Positions 1 to 8,493 of a stretch of 64,000 nucleotides of DNA are shown in pieces. The position numbers and the translations under genes were made by a program. The stretch comes from Salinarimonas sp046292825 (lineage in GTDB: Bacteria > Pseudomonadota > Alphaproteobacteria > Rhizobiales > Beijerinckiaceae): NCBI RefSeq assembly GCF_046292825.1, contig NZ_JBKBQG010000013.1, positions 29,335 to 93,334 on the forward strand, read 5' to 3'. Position 1 is the stretch's first letter, and every line of letters begins with the position of its first letter. Under the pieces are notes generated by a model. That model ran no database searches and had not been told where the DNA came from. It saw nothing but the letters and a program-made list of their open reading frames with translations.

Positions 1-44
1 ACCGCGCGCGCCGAGCCGTCGACCGGCGTCGCGCGAGAGGCCCG

Positions 45-1757
45 TCACCGCCCCGACGTCGTGAGCCGCTCGAAGCGCCAGGCGAGGCGGGTGGTCGCGC
101 GCGGGTCGAAGGCGACGACGATCTGGCGGGCGCGGCGGGCGCCGTCCGTCGCGGAGAGGTAGAGGCTGTCTTCGAGGGCTGCCGCGACGCCCGCCTCGGG
201 CTCCTCCAGCACGAATTGCCAGGTCTCTCCGTTGGCGAGCGCGAGCAGGACCACGCGGCCGCCCTGGGCGAGGCTCGCGCGCACCGAGGGGTGCAGATGG
301 AAGCGCGCCTGCGCGCGGCCGGCCTTGCCGTTCCCCACGAGCGTGTCGCTGCCGGCGACGCGGGAGCCGTCCGCCGCCGCGCTCCAGCGCCGCTCGTGGA
401 CGAGCCCGAAGGCGCGCGCATAGCCGTCGTGACGGGCTTCGAGCACGTGCGGGCCGGGGCGCGCGACGTGGACCTCGGAGGGCCCGTCGACCACGACCGG
501 ACCGAGGCGCCGGACGGCATAGGCGGCGGCGAGCCGGCCGATCGCACCGCGGGCCTGCGTCGCGAAGGTCGCGCTCGAGGCGTCTTCCAGGGTGATCGTC
601 GAATGCGCGGGGGTGGTGCGGGCGGGCTGCGCGAGAGGGTCCGTGAGGTCGCGCGGCAGGCCGATATTGACGACGATCCGCGCCTCCCCGCTCGACAGCT
701 CGAAGGAGAGCGCGCCCGCGGTCGCGTCGGCGGCGAAGACCGGCGGCGGCGGCGCGCCGACATCGGCGACGAGGACGAGCCGCCCCGCCTCCATCCGCTC
801 GTAGCCCGACAGGAGCCCGCGCTGGAGCGGGCTCGCGCGGCCCTCGTCGTAGAACAGGAGCATCGTCAGGTGGTCGACGGGCGTCGAGCCCATGCCGTTG
901 AAATGGCTGAGCGTGCCGTCCCCGTGGCGCAGGAGCCGCAGCATCGGCGGCATCCGGTCGATCGCCTTGATCAGCGCATCGGGGGGCTCGAGGCCGCGGG
1001 CGAGGTAGACCTGCTTGAGGGGTAGGAGATCGAGGAGGAGGTCCAGCACCGCACGGGGGTTGCGTCCGACATGACCGCCGTCGGCGAGGATCTGCGCGTC
1101 GAGCTCGCGCCGGACGAGCTTCGTCGCCTGCCGCCCCATGGTCGCGCAGCCCTCGCAGGTGAGCCCGGCATAAGCGAGCGCGATCGAGGCCTGCAGCCGC
1201 ACGATCGGGCGCGGATGGGCCGTCGCGGCGCGCGCGACGATGCGCAGGTCGCGGGCGATCTGGCGCATGAAGCGCTGGTAGAAGGCGTGGTCCGCGCCGT
1301 CGAGCACGAGCGGCGACTGGCTGAGGAAGGAGATCACCCGCCGCGCCGCGACCTCCGGCTTGCGCAGCCGCGGCCCCCGCGCGAGGCGCAGGAACTCGTC
1401 GACGAGGGCGCGGGCATTGGCGCGCGCCAGGGCGGTGTCGGCGGCGCTCAGATGACGCAGCCAGGAGAAGCCCCACAGCGTGTCCGCCCAGCCGTCGGAG
1501 GGCGGCTCGGCGAGAAAGGGCGAGCGCCCGCCGGTCGCGACGGCCCGGCCCGCGAAGACGTAGGAGCCCGCATAGATGTCGTCGGCGATGGTGGCGTCGC
1601 TCGTGCGCAGGTCGGGGGGCACGATCAGGAGCCGATCGGGCGTGCGCGGTCGCACCGCCCCGAGCCCGATCAGGCCCGCGGCGCCGATGCGCAGCGTCCG
1701 GCCCGCTTCCCCGAGCGCGATCCGGATGAGCCGCCAAACGTCCGGCGTGTTGGTCAC
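45..1757 (-). CDS. heparinase II/III family protein
   Basis: A 570-residue protein resembling the heparinase II/III family found beside rsmB in many Hyphomicrobiales. The first 300 or so residues are helix-rich (an alpha/alpha-toroid is expected), including a stretch FSWLRHLSAADTALARANAR typical of the family. The C-terminal half is beta-rich and has several His residues, as in the lyase beta-sandwich domain. No signal peptide is obvious at the N-terminus MTNTPDVWRLIRIALGEAG. The family includes polysaccharide lyases acting on uronic-acid polymers, but the substrate here cannot be read from sequence. It is transcribed in the same direction as rsmB, which lies about 110 bp upstream; purH is the usual next neighbour in related genomes and would lie outside the window. 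Family assignment is fairly sure, function is not. Confidence 0.8.
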   Translation of the reverse strand: MTNTPDVWRLIRIALGEAGRTLRIGAAGLIGLGAVRPRTPDRLLIVPPDLRTSDATIADDIYAGSYVFAGRAVATGGRSPFLAEPPSDGWADTLWGFSWLRHLSAADTALARANARALVDEFLRLARGPRLRKPEVAARRVISFLSQSPLVLDGADHAFYQRFMRQIARDLRIVARAATAHPRPIVRLQASIALAYAGLTCEGCATMGRQATKLVRRELDAQILADGGHVGRNPRAVLDLLLDLLPLKQVYLARGLEPPDALIKAIDRMPPMLRLLRHGDGTLSHFNGMGSTPVDHLTMLLFYDEGRASPLQRGLLSGYERMEAGRLVLVADVGAPPPPVFAADATAGALSFELSSGEARIVVNIGLPRDLTDPLAQPARTTPAHSTITLEDASSATFATQARGAIGRLAAAYAVRRLGPVVVDGPSEVHVARPGPHVLEARHDGYARAFGLVHERRWSAAADGSRVAGSDTLVGNGKAGRAQARFHLHPSVRASLAQGGRVVLLALANGETWQFVLEEPEAGVAAALEDSLYLSATDGARRARQIVVAFDPRATTRLAWRFERLTTSGR

Positions 1758-1803
1758 GTCGTCCCCTCGTCTGGCCCCGATACGAGAATGAGCGTCCTCA
1801 GGG

Positions 1804-1818
1804 TTAACGGCGGGTCAA
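1804..1818. promoter_or_regulatory. CtrA-like site with one mismatch (TTAA-N7-TCAA)
   Basis: TTAA, seven bases, then TCAA, about 50 bp upstream of the heparinase-like gene. It differs by one base from the CtrA consensus TTAA-N7-TTAA. One-mismatch matches can arise by chance in a window this size, so this is weak. Confidence 0.2.
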
Positions 1819-1865
1819 CGCGAAAGCCTCCATCCTCCGAAATTTCGCGGGAGACGTCCCGTCGA

Positions 1866-3185
1866 TCAGGTCGAGGCGCGTCGGAAGCGGGCGGCGAAGA
1901 AGCCGTCGAGCCCCGGCGCCTCGGGCAGGAGCGCATGGCTCGGTAGGATGCGCAGGTCGCCCTTGCGCGTCACGGCGGCGGCGAGGCCGCCGACCTCCTC
2001 GGGCCGGATCGGCTCGCGGACGAGACCCGGATGCTGCTCGAGCGCGGTGCGCGCCTGCGCCTCGCCCTCCTCCGGCTCGAGCGAGCAGGTGCAGTACACG
2101 ATCCGCCCTCCGGGCCGCACGAGCGCGATCGCGGCGTCGATCAGGCGCGTCTGGATCGCCGCGAGCGCCGCGATGTCCGCCTCGCTCTTCGTCCAGGCGA
2201 CGTCGGGATGCCGGCGCAGCGTGCCGGTCGAGGAGCAGGGCGCGTCGACGAGGACGGCGTCGAAGGCCTCGCGCTCGGGCAGAGCGGTGGCGTCGGCGAC
2301 GCGGATCTCGGCTTCGAGCCGCAGCCGCGCGAGGTTCTCCTCGAGCCGCGCGAGCCGCTCGCGGGAGCGGTCGACGGCGAGGACCCGCGCGCCGGCGGCG
2401 GCGAGCTGCGCCGTCTTGCCGCCGGGCGCGGCGCACAGATCGGCGATCCGCTCGCCCGGCCGCGGCGCGAGCAGCCGCGCGGGCATCGCGGCGGCGGCGT
2501 CCTGCACCCACCAGGCGCCCTCCGCATAGCCGGGCAGATCCGGCACCGGCGTGCGTTGGCGCAGGCGCAGGCTCCCCGTCGGCAGGAGGATCGCGTCGAG
2601 CGGGGCGACCCATTCGGCGGGGTCCCCGCGGGTCGTGAGGTCGAGATCGGCCTCCGCTCGGCAGGCGCGCGCGATCGCTCCGGCGACGTCCGCGCCGTAG
2701 GTCTTGCGCCAGCGCGCGGCGAGCCAATCGGGAGTATCGCGCATCGGATCGGCCGCCGCCTCGGCGCGGATCGCCTCCGCCTCGCGCGCGATCCGGCGCA
2801 GCACCGCGTTGACGAGGCCCCCCGCCCGCGCGAGCCGCCGATCCGCGCTCGCGATGGCGACGGCCGTGCCGACGGCGGCATGGTCGGGCACGTCGAGGAA
2901 CAGGATCTGCGCGGCGCCGATCGCGAGGAGCGCCTCGAGGCGGGGATCCTCCACCGGACGGTCGAGCCGCTGCGCGATCGCCGTGCGGATCGTGCCGAGC
3001 CGGCGCATCGTGGCGACCGCGATCGCGCGGGCGAGCGCCCGGTCGCGCGGCTCCATCGCGAGGCGGGCGCCGCGGGCGGCGAGGACGTCGTCGAGCGACG
3101 TCTTCGCGCGCAGCGTCTCGGCGACGCCGTCGAGGGCGAGCCGGCGCGGCGCGAGGCCGGCGGTCGCGTCGTCTGCGGGGGACAT
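1866..3185 (-). CDS. rsmB: 16S rRNA (cytosine(967)-C(5))-methyltransferase RsmB (Fmu/Sun)
   Basis: A 439-residue RNA m5C methyltransferase, the usual length for RsmB. The first 140 or so residues form the NusB-like RNA-binding domain (RAIAVATMRRLGTIRTAIAQ). The S-adenosylmethionine-binding motif DLCAAPGGKTAQLAAAGARV lies near residue 250. The two catalytic cysteines of the family are in DAPCSSTG (near 316) and YCTCSLEPEEGE (near 364). The protein is expected to methylate C967 of 16S rRNA in the cytoplasm before 30S assembly. The start MSPADDATAG is chosen because it leaves a complete NusB-like domain. It sits upstream of the heparinase-like gene in the same direction. Confidence 0.95.
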   Translation of the reverse strand: MSPADDATAGLAPRRLALDGVAETLRAKTSLDDVLAARGARLAMEPRDRALARAIAVATMRRLGTIRTAIAQRLDRPVEDPRLEALLAIGAAQILFLDVPDHAAVGTAVAIASADRRLARAGGLVNAVLRRIAREAEAIRAEAAADPMRDTPDWLAARWRKTYGADVAGAIARACRAEADLDLTTRGDPAEWVAPLDAILLPTGSLRLRQRTPVPDLPGYAEGAWWVQDAAAAMPARLLAPRPGERIADLCAAPGGKTAQLAAAGARVLAVDRSRERLARLEENLARLRLEAEIRVADATALPEREAFDAVLVDAPCSSTGTLRRHPDVAWTKSEADIAALAAIQTRLIDAAIALVRPGGRIVYCTCSLEPEEGEAQARTALEQHPGLVREPIRPEEVGGLAAAVTRKGDLRILPSHALLPEAPGLDGFFAARFRRAST

Positions 3186-3302
3186 CGATCGGCTCCTCGT
3201 CGGCGGCCTCTCGCGGCGCGAATCGCGACGGCGCGAGGGATCGTCGTGCGCCGCCGGGCCTCTATAGAGCCTCGCGCCGTCCGATGGAAACGCCTCCGGC
3301 GC

Positions 3303-5021
3303 TCACGCCCAGAAGGGTTTCGCGGAAGCCAGCCGCTTCACCGCCTTCGCCGCCGCGGCGAGATGCTCGGCGGCCGCGTCCTCGGCGTCCGGCCGGGCGA
3401 GCCGCGCGAGGCCCTCGGCGAGGAGCGGGTCCGGCTCTGGGAAGCTCGCCGCGAGCCGATCCCCGACCGCGAGATCGTTGAGCGCGCCGAGATCCTCCTG
3501 GAGCGCCTCGAGCGCGTCGAGCGTCGCCTCGTGGCGCGCGCCCGCCGCCTTGGCGGAGAGATCGCCGGCCTCGCCGCCGACGAAGATGCCGGCGAAGAAC
3601 TCGGTCGCGTAGCGCAGCTTCTTCACCGCGATGCGCAGATCGTGCCGCGCCTCGATCGACAAAGCCGCGAGCGCGCGCCGGGCGGCGCCCTTGCCGATCG
3701 GCTCGGCGAGGGTGTCGCGCCGGCCGGGCTTGGCGGTGGGCGTGCAGCCGAGGCCCGCGAGCACCTTCGCCGCGCGCTTGCGCAGGCTGCGCCGGGCGAA
3801 GCGCGCGACGGGCTCGTCGCGGGTCGCGTTCGCCCCCTCGCGCCAATTGCCGGCCTCGACGAAGGCGGCCGCGTCGATCTGCATCAGCCGGTAGCGCGCG
3901 CTCGACGAGGCGGCGAGCGCACCGGCGAAGGCCTCCTCCCTCCGCGCGGCGAAGGCCTCCGACAGGCGCACGAGCGCGGGATCCTCGGGATCGCCGGCGC
4001 GCATCGGCTCCACCACGGTCGCGATCACGACGTCGAGATCGCGCGCGGCGCCGAGCTGGTCGGCCATCCATTTCAGCTCGGCCGAGAGGGCGCGGCGCGG
4101 CCCCTCCTCGAGGATCGGCGCGAACAGCGAGAGCGCCGCCCGCAGGCGCCGGAGCGCGACGCGCGACTGGTGCACGGCGCCCGGCGCGCGCTGCTCGCGC
4201 AAAGCCGCCTCGTTGCCGGCAAGCTGCTTCAGGCAGGCGCGGGCGATCGCCTGGAAGGCCTCGCCGGCGGACATGGCGGGTGTGAGGCCCGGCGGCACCT
4301 GCTTGACGATCCGCGGGCCCTCGCCCGCCGCGAGCGCCGCTCCGCGCTGCGCCTTCGAGCGCGTGCCGAGCGACAGGGGCGCCGCCTCGGCGAGGCCGCG
4401 CGCGATGCGGAAGAGATCGGCGTGGGTGCCCTGGACCAGCTCGAGCTCGATCTCGCAGAAGGGCTCGCTACGCTCGCCCACGCGGACCGTGCCCTCGTCG
4501 AGGACGAGGCGCGCCTGCGCGCCGGATTCGTCGAGGGAGAGGATGCGCCTGCGGGTCTCGACCGCGTAGAGCGGCGCGAGCGCGGCACGGACCTTGCGCT
4601 TCGCGAACAGCTTCGCGAGCGGCGTCGCGGCGAGGGCGTCGAAATCGAGCGTGTCGCCGGCGACCCGCACCTCCCATTCGTCGCGATCGAACAAGCCGGC
4701 CGCGGCGCCCGAGCCGATCTTCAGCGTCTGGATGCGGACGCGGCCCTCGCGGCGGATGCGCAGGCTCGCGCCGTGCGCGGCGAGCCGTCCGTCGGGCGTG
4801 TCGAAATAGGTGGCGAGGAGGCGCCGCGGCGCCTTCGCCTTCGCGAGCGCGGCGGCGAAGGCCGCGTGCCCGCGCAGGGCGTCGAGGGCGGTCCGGTCGA
4901 GATCGAGCTTCAGCTCGATCTCGCGCAGGGGCGCGATCGGGCTGTCGGTGGGCGCGGCGTCGCCGATCGCATCGGCAGCGCCCGCGTCGTCGATCGGGGC
5001 GTCTTGATCGGGGGGAGACAT
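3303..5021 (-). CDS. CYTH and CHAD domain-containing protein
   Basis: A 572-residue protein starting MSPPDQDAPIDD. The open frame continues upstream to 5876, but residues before this Met look like a shadow of the next gene. The CYTH (triphosphate tunnel metalloenzyme) domain starts near residue 32 with REIELKLDLD, which holds the ExExK signature for metal and triphosphate binding, and runs to about 220. A CHAD domain of alternating helices rich in His, Arg and Lys follows from about 245 to 560 (VHQSRVALRRLRAALSLF, VKKLRYATEFFAG). CYTH-CHAD proteins are typically inorganic triphosphatases, and CHAD binds polyphosphate. A 130-bp gap separates it from the diguanylate cyclase-like gene upstream. 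Domain call is secure, substrate is inferred from the family. Confidence 0.88.
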   Translation of the reverse strand: MSPPDQDAPIDDAGAADAIGDAAPTDSPIAPLREIELKLDLDRTALDALRGHAAFAAALAKAKAPRRLLATYFDTPDGRLAAHGASLRIRREGRVRIQTLKIGSGAAAGLFDRDEWEVRVAGDTLDFDALAATPLAKLFAKRKVRAALAPLYAVETRRRILSLDESGAQARLVLDEGTVRVGERSEPFCEIELELVQGTHADLFRIARGLAEAAPLSLGTRSKAQRGAALAAGEGPRIVKQVPPGLTPAMSAGEAFQAIARACLKQLAGNEAALREQRAPGAVHQSRVALRRLRAALSLFAPILEEGPRRALSAELKWMADQLGAARDLDVVIATVVEPMRAGDPEDPALVRLSEAFAARREEAFAGALAASSSARYRLMQIDAAAFVEAGNWREGANATRDEPVARFARRSLRKRAAKVLAGLGCTPTAKPGRRDTLAEPIGKGAARRALAALSIEARHDLRIAVKKLRYATEFFAGIFVGGEAGDLSAKAAGARHEATLDALEALQEDLGALNDLAVGDRLAASFPEPDPLLAEGLARLARPDAEDAAAEHLAAAAKAVKRLASAKPFWA

Positions 5022-5118
5022 CGCGCGGCTCCGTGGACTTGGACACGGCGCCATCCAGATCCGATGCCGCGACGGATTGCAAACCTTTCCCGGAGAAAGG
5101 GGTTCCTGCGATGATCCA

Positions 5119-5139
5119 CCCCCGGCTAAGGATCGGGGG
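5119..5139 (-). terminator. possible hairpin terminator after the receiver-GGDEF gene
   Basis: CCCCCG and CGGGGG form a six-base stem with a nine-base loop, just downstream of the receiver-GGDEF gene and upstream of the CYTH-CHAD gene. There is no clear T-run, so termination is only possible. Confidence 0.3.
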
Positions 5140-5152
5140 CTGCGGCGGGCCG

Positions 5153-6064
5153 TCAACCCACGCGGGCGACGTGGAGATCGGCGAAGGCGCTCATCACGCG
5201 GTCGCGGCCGGAAGACTTGGCGTCGTAGAGCGCGATGTCGGCGCGCTTGAGGAGGCCCTCGACGGTCTCGCCGTCGGACCACTCGCTCACCCCGTAGCTC
5301 GCGGAGACGCGCAGGGGACCGGTGCGGCCGCGCACCCGCAGCTGGGACAGACGCTCGCGCAGGCCCTTCGCCACCTCGGCGCCTTCGAGCCCGCGCTTGC
5401 CCGGCAGACCGATGGCGAATTCCTCGCCGCCCATGCGCCCGGCGAAGCCCCCCGACGCAGCGGCGTATTCGGCGAGCAGCGCGCCCACCGCGCGGATGGT
5501 GGCGTCGCCGACATCGTGGCCGTGGCCGTCGTTGATCGTCTTGAAATGGTCCATGTCCATCAGGACGAGGGAGAGCCGGCCGTGGTCGCCCTGCCGACGC
5601 GCGGCATCGGCGAGCCGGCGCACGAAGGCGCCGTGATTGTAGAGGCCCGACAAGGAATCGGTCTCGGCGAGCTTGATCAGCTCGCGCTGCATGCCCGTGA
5701 CGCGTTGGGCCGCGCGCAGGCGCGCCTGCAGCTCCTCGGCGACGGGCGGCTTCGAGATGAAGTCGTCGGCGCCCGAATCGAGCGCCTCGGAGAGGTTGCG
5801 CACGTTCTTGAGCGAGGACATCGCGATGATGTAGAGCGGACGGCGCTCCTCGGCCAGCAATCGGGCCGACCAGCACAGCTCGAAGCCGGCGATGGGGCGC
5901 GTCTCCAGGCTCGTGATCAGCGCGTCGACGCTCGGCGTGTCGGTCACGTGGGCGAGCGCCTCGCGGCTGTCGGTGAAGACGTCGACCCGGTGTCCGCGCG
6001 GCTCGAGCATGCCCGCGACGACCTTGAGAACGACACGGCTCGTGTCGACGACGACGATATGCAT
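5153..6064 (-). CDS. receiver-GGDEF protein (PleD-like) with a degenerate receiver
   Basis: A 303-residue protein starting MHIVVVDTSRVV. Residues 1-120 are a CheY-like receiver and about 135-300 a GGDEF domain. The GGDEF motif is GGEEF (about 211-215), preceded by DMDHFKTINDGHGHDVGD, so diguanylate cyclase activity is expected. The receiver keeps the switch Ser and the Lys (FISKPP), but the phospho-acceptor Asp position is Ser52 (DALITSLETRPIAGFE). The acidic pair near the N-terminus is reduced to VVVDTS. The RxxD inhibitory site normally just upstream of GGEEF is absent. The receiver is therefore unlikely to be phosphorylated in the usual way, and feedback inhibition is not expected. The start at 6064 puts the first beta strand of the receiver at the N-terminus. 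Confidence 0.88.
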   Translation of the reverse strand: MHIVVVDTSRVVLKVVAGMLEPRGHRVDVFTDSREALAHVTDTPSVDALITSLETRPIAGFELCWSARLLAEERRPLYIIAMSSLKNVRNLSEALDSGADDFISKPPVAEELQARLRAAQRVTGMQRELIKLAETDSLSGLYNHGAFVRRLADAARRQGDHGRLSLVLMDMDHFKTINDGHGHDVGDATIRAVGALLAEYAAASGGFAGRMGGEEFAIGLPGKRGLEGAEVAKGLRERLSQLRVRGRTGPLRVSASYGVSEWSDGETVEGLLKRADIALYDAKSSGRDRVMSAFADLHVARVG

Positions 6065-6113
6065 GGTTGCGTTCGCCCCAGCGGAAGACGAAGGCAAACT
6101 TAGCGACGTGCGT

Positions 6114-6128
6114 TTAAGAACCGCCTAA
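6114..6128. promoter_or_regulatory. CtrA-like site with one mismatch (TTAA-N7-CTAA)
   Basis: TTAA, seven bases, then CTAA, about 50 bp upstream of the receiver-GGDEF start. This is one base away from the CtrA consensus. It is weaker evidence than the perfect site upstream of divL. Confidence 0.28.
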
Positions 6129-6159
6129 CGACGCAGCGTCCAGCGCGGCTCTTGCCCCG

Positions 6160-6882
6160 TCATTCGCGGCCTTCGATCCGTTTTTGCGCCTGAGCATGGG
6201 CGTGCGGATCGCCGACATGCAGCCAGATCCCGTCGAGGCGCAGGCCGAAGAGGCGGCCGCGCGCGAGGGCGCGATCGAACAGCAGGTTGAGCGAGAAGGG
6301 CTCGTCGGGCGTGTCGGCGAAGAGCCCGGCGTGGAGGATCGCGACGCCGGCATAGGCGAAGGGCGTCACCCGCCGCTCGGCGCGGCGCGCCAGCCGCCCG
6401 TCGGCATCCATGTCGAAATCGCCGGGCTGGTCGAAGCCGACGCTCGTCACGGTCGCCGCGAGGAGGAGCGCGACGTCCATGCGGTCGGGATCGTAGAATT
6501 CGATCAGGCGCTCGATATTGGAGCGCGGGCCCTCGAGCCAGATCGAATCCGTGTTGTGCACGAGGAAGGGCCCCGCCCCGAGGCTCGGCAGCGCGCGCTT
6601 GGTACCGAGCCCGGTGTCGAGGAGCCGCTCGCGCTCGTTCGAGACGACGACGCGCGGCGCGGCGTCGCGGCGGGCGAGATGCGCCTCCATCAGGTCGGCG
6701 AGATAGTGCACGTTGACGATCGCGGTCTCGACGCCGGCCTGCGCCAGCCGATCGAGCGCATGATCGATCAGCGCGCGCCCGCCGACCTCGATCAGCGGCT
6801 TCGGCGCGGTGGTGGTGAGAGGGCGCAGGCGCCGTCCGTAGCCGGCTCCGAGCACCATGGCCGTGGTGGGGCGGACGTTCAC
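6160..6882 (-). CDS. murU: nucleotidyltransferase, probable N-acetylmuramate 1-phosphate uridylyltransferase MurU
   Basis: A 240-residue sugar-nucleotide transferase. The nucleotide-binding signature LGAGYGRRLRPLTTTAPKPL is at the N-terminus, and HNTDSIW is the expected metal and sugar site. The GTG start at 6882 overlaps the TGA stop of the tsaE-amgK gene (GTGA), which suggests translational coupling; an internal ATG at 6858 is the alternative. Next to an AmgK domain, the most likely role is UDP transfer to MurNAc-1-phosphate in peptidoglycan recycling, which bypasses de novo UDP-MurNAc synthesis. By sequence alone a mannose-1-phosphate guanylyltransferase cannot be excluded. In many relatives addB follows; here the next gene is a cyclic-di-GMP gene instead. 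Confidence 0.85.
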   Translation of the reverse strand: MNVRPTTAMVLGAGYGRRLRPLTTTAPKPLIEVGGRALIDHALDRLAQAGVETAIVNVHYLADLMEAHLARRDAAPRVVVSNERERLLDTGLGTKRALPSLGAGPFLVHNTDSIWLEGPRSNIERLIEFYDPDRMDVALLLAATVTSVGFDQPGDFDMDADGRLARRAERRVTPFAYAGVAILHAGLFADTPDEPFSLNLLFDRALARGRLFGLRLDGIWLHVGDPHAHAQAQKRIEGRE

Positions 6883-8477
6883 GAGGGGTCTCCGGCGGCG
6901 TGCCCGGCGGCGTCGCCGCCCGCGAGGCGCGGCGCGTGCGTCGCGTACCAGGCCTTCACCCGCGCGAGCGCCGGATGGGCGAGGTTGCGGGTCAGGTAGG
7001 TCTCGACGCGGGGGATGTGGCCGAGATAGCCGCTCTTGCGGTCGCGCCTGTCGAGCCGCGTGAAGATGCCGAGGATCTTCGTCGCGCGCTGGGCGCCGAG
7101 GATGGCGTAGGACCGCGCGAAGGCGGCGACGTCGAAGCCGGGCTCGCGCACGCGCCGCTCGCGGGCGTAGAGCGAGAGGAGCTTCAATTCGAGATCGGGC
7201 GGCACCGTCACCCGCGCGTCCTGCAGGAGCGAGACGAGGTCGTAGGCCGGGTGGCCGAGGGTCGCGTCCTGGAAATCGATGAGGCCGACCCGGGCGACGC
7301 CCTCGCGCTCGGGGAGCCAGATCAGGTTCGGCGAGTGGAAGTCGCGCAGGGTCCAGGTGGTCGGCTGCGCGAGCACCTCCTCGATCGCCTCGCCCCAGGC
7401 ATTGACGAAGTCGGCCCGGGCCGACCCGGAGATCTCGGTGCCGAGCGCGTGGCGCATGTACCAGTCGAGGAGGAGCTCGACCTCGATGGCGAGCGCCTGG
7501 GCATCGTAGGCGGGGATGACGTGCTCGATCTCGTCGGCGACGGGCAGCACGTGCGGCAGCGTCGTCGTGTGCAGACGCACGAGGAGCCGCACGGCCTCGG
7601 CATAGCGCTCGGGGATCGGTCCGGCGGCGTCGACGACGGGTCCCTCGCCGAGATCCTCGATGAGGAGCAATCCCTCGTCCAGGGCCTCGCCGTAGATCCG
7701 GGGTGCGGAGAAGCCGAGGGCGCGCAGCGCCCGGTCCATGGCCACGAAGGGGTGCACGCTCTCGGCCAGGCGCGCGATCTCGCTGTAGGTGCGACCCTGG
7801 CGGATCGGCGGGCCGTCGGGACGGCGCGGGGAGATCATCAGGATCGCGGTCTCGCCGTCGGGCTTCCTCAGGCGCTCGTAGGCGCGGCTCGACGCGTCGC
7901 CGTGGAGCGGCGTGCGGGTCGCGTCGAGCCAGCCGGTGCGCTCGAGCACGCCCTTGAGCGCGCGGGCCCGCAGGAGCCGCTCGCCGAAGGCGCCGGTGCC
8001 GACGAGGATGGCGACGCGCGCCTGCGGGGTCTCGGCCGAGACGACGTCGAGCGTCACGTCGAGCCGCGCCGTCCCGAGCGCGCCCGCCGCGCGGTCGGGC
8101 CATTCGACCAGCGTGATCGCCCCGTCGGTGGCCTCCTCCCAGCCCATCTCGACGAGCTCGGCCGTGCCGCCGATCCGGTAGAAATCGGCGTGGACGACGG
8201 GGCCCCTCGGCGTCTCGTAGGTCTGCATCAGGGTGAAGGTCGGGCTCGGCACCTCGAGGCGCGGATCGCCGGCGAGCGCGCGCACGATCGCCCGCGCGAG
8301 CGTCGTCTTGCCCGCGCCGAGCCCGCCCGAGAGCGTGACGAGGTCGCCCGGCCGCAGCTCGTCGGCGACGAAACGGGCGAGCGCGGCGGTCGCCGCCTCG
8401 TCGTCGAGCGCCACCTCCCAGACCGGGAGACGCGGATCCGGGCCGGGCGGGAGACCCAAGAGGCCTTGTTCGGGCAT
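6879..8477 (-). CDS. tsaE-amgK: fusion of TsaE (tRNA t6A ATPase) and AmgK-like sugar kinase
   Basis: A 532-residue two-domain protein. Residues 20-155 are TsaE: the P-loop is GGLGAGKTT (51-59), followed by PSPTFTLMQTYETPRGPVVHADFYRI and VEWPDR. TsaE is the ATPase that supports N6-threonylcarbamoyl adenosine formation at A37 of tRNAs reading ANN codons. From about residue 170 to 520 the sequence is an aminoglycoside-phosphotransferase-fold kinase, with LRDFHSPNLIWL as the catalytic loop and LIDFQDA as the metal-binding segment. This matches AmgK, the anomeric MurNAc/GlcNAc kinase of cell-wall recycling. The fusion is known in alphaproteobacteria. The gene follows divL by 16 bp and overlaps murU by four bases, so AmgK and MurU would act consecutively. 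Confidence 0.9.
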   Translation of the reverse strand: MPEQGLLGLPPGPDPRLPVWEVALDDEAATAALARFVADELRPGDLVTLSGGLGAGKTTLARAIVRALAGDPRLEVPSPTFTLMQTYETPRGPVVHADFYRIGGTAELVEMGWEEATDGAITLVEWPDRAAGALGTARLDVTLDVVSAETPQARVAILVGTGAFGERLLRARALKGVLERTGWLDATRTPLHGDASSRAYERLRKPDGETAILMISPRRPDGPPIRQGRTYSEIARLAESVHPFVAMDRALRALGFSAPRIYGEALDEGLLLIEDLGEGPVVDAAGPIPERYAEAVRLLVRLHTTTLPHVLPVADEIEHVIPAYDAQALAIEVELLLDWYMRHALGTEISGSARADFVNAWGEAIEEVLAQPTTWTLRDFHSPNLIWLPEREGVARVGLIDFQDATLGHPAYDLVSLLQDARVTVPPDLELKLLSLYARERRVREPGFDVAAFARSYAILGAQRATKILGIFTRLDRRDRKSGYLGHIPRVETYLTRNLAHPALARVKAWYATHAPRLAGGDAAGHAAGDPS

Positions 8478-8493
8478 GTTCCTGTCCGTGTCG

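Noticed and set aside
2031..5114. Long + strand frame (1,027 codons) over rsmB and the CYTH-CHAD gene
   Set aside because: Arg/Ala/Glu-rich product without motifs, antisense to two clear genes; a GC-rich shadow frame.
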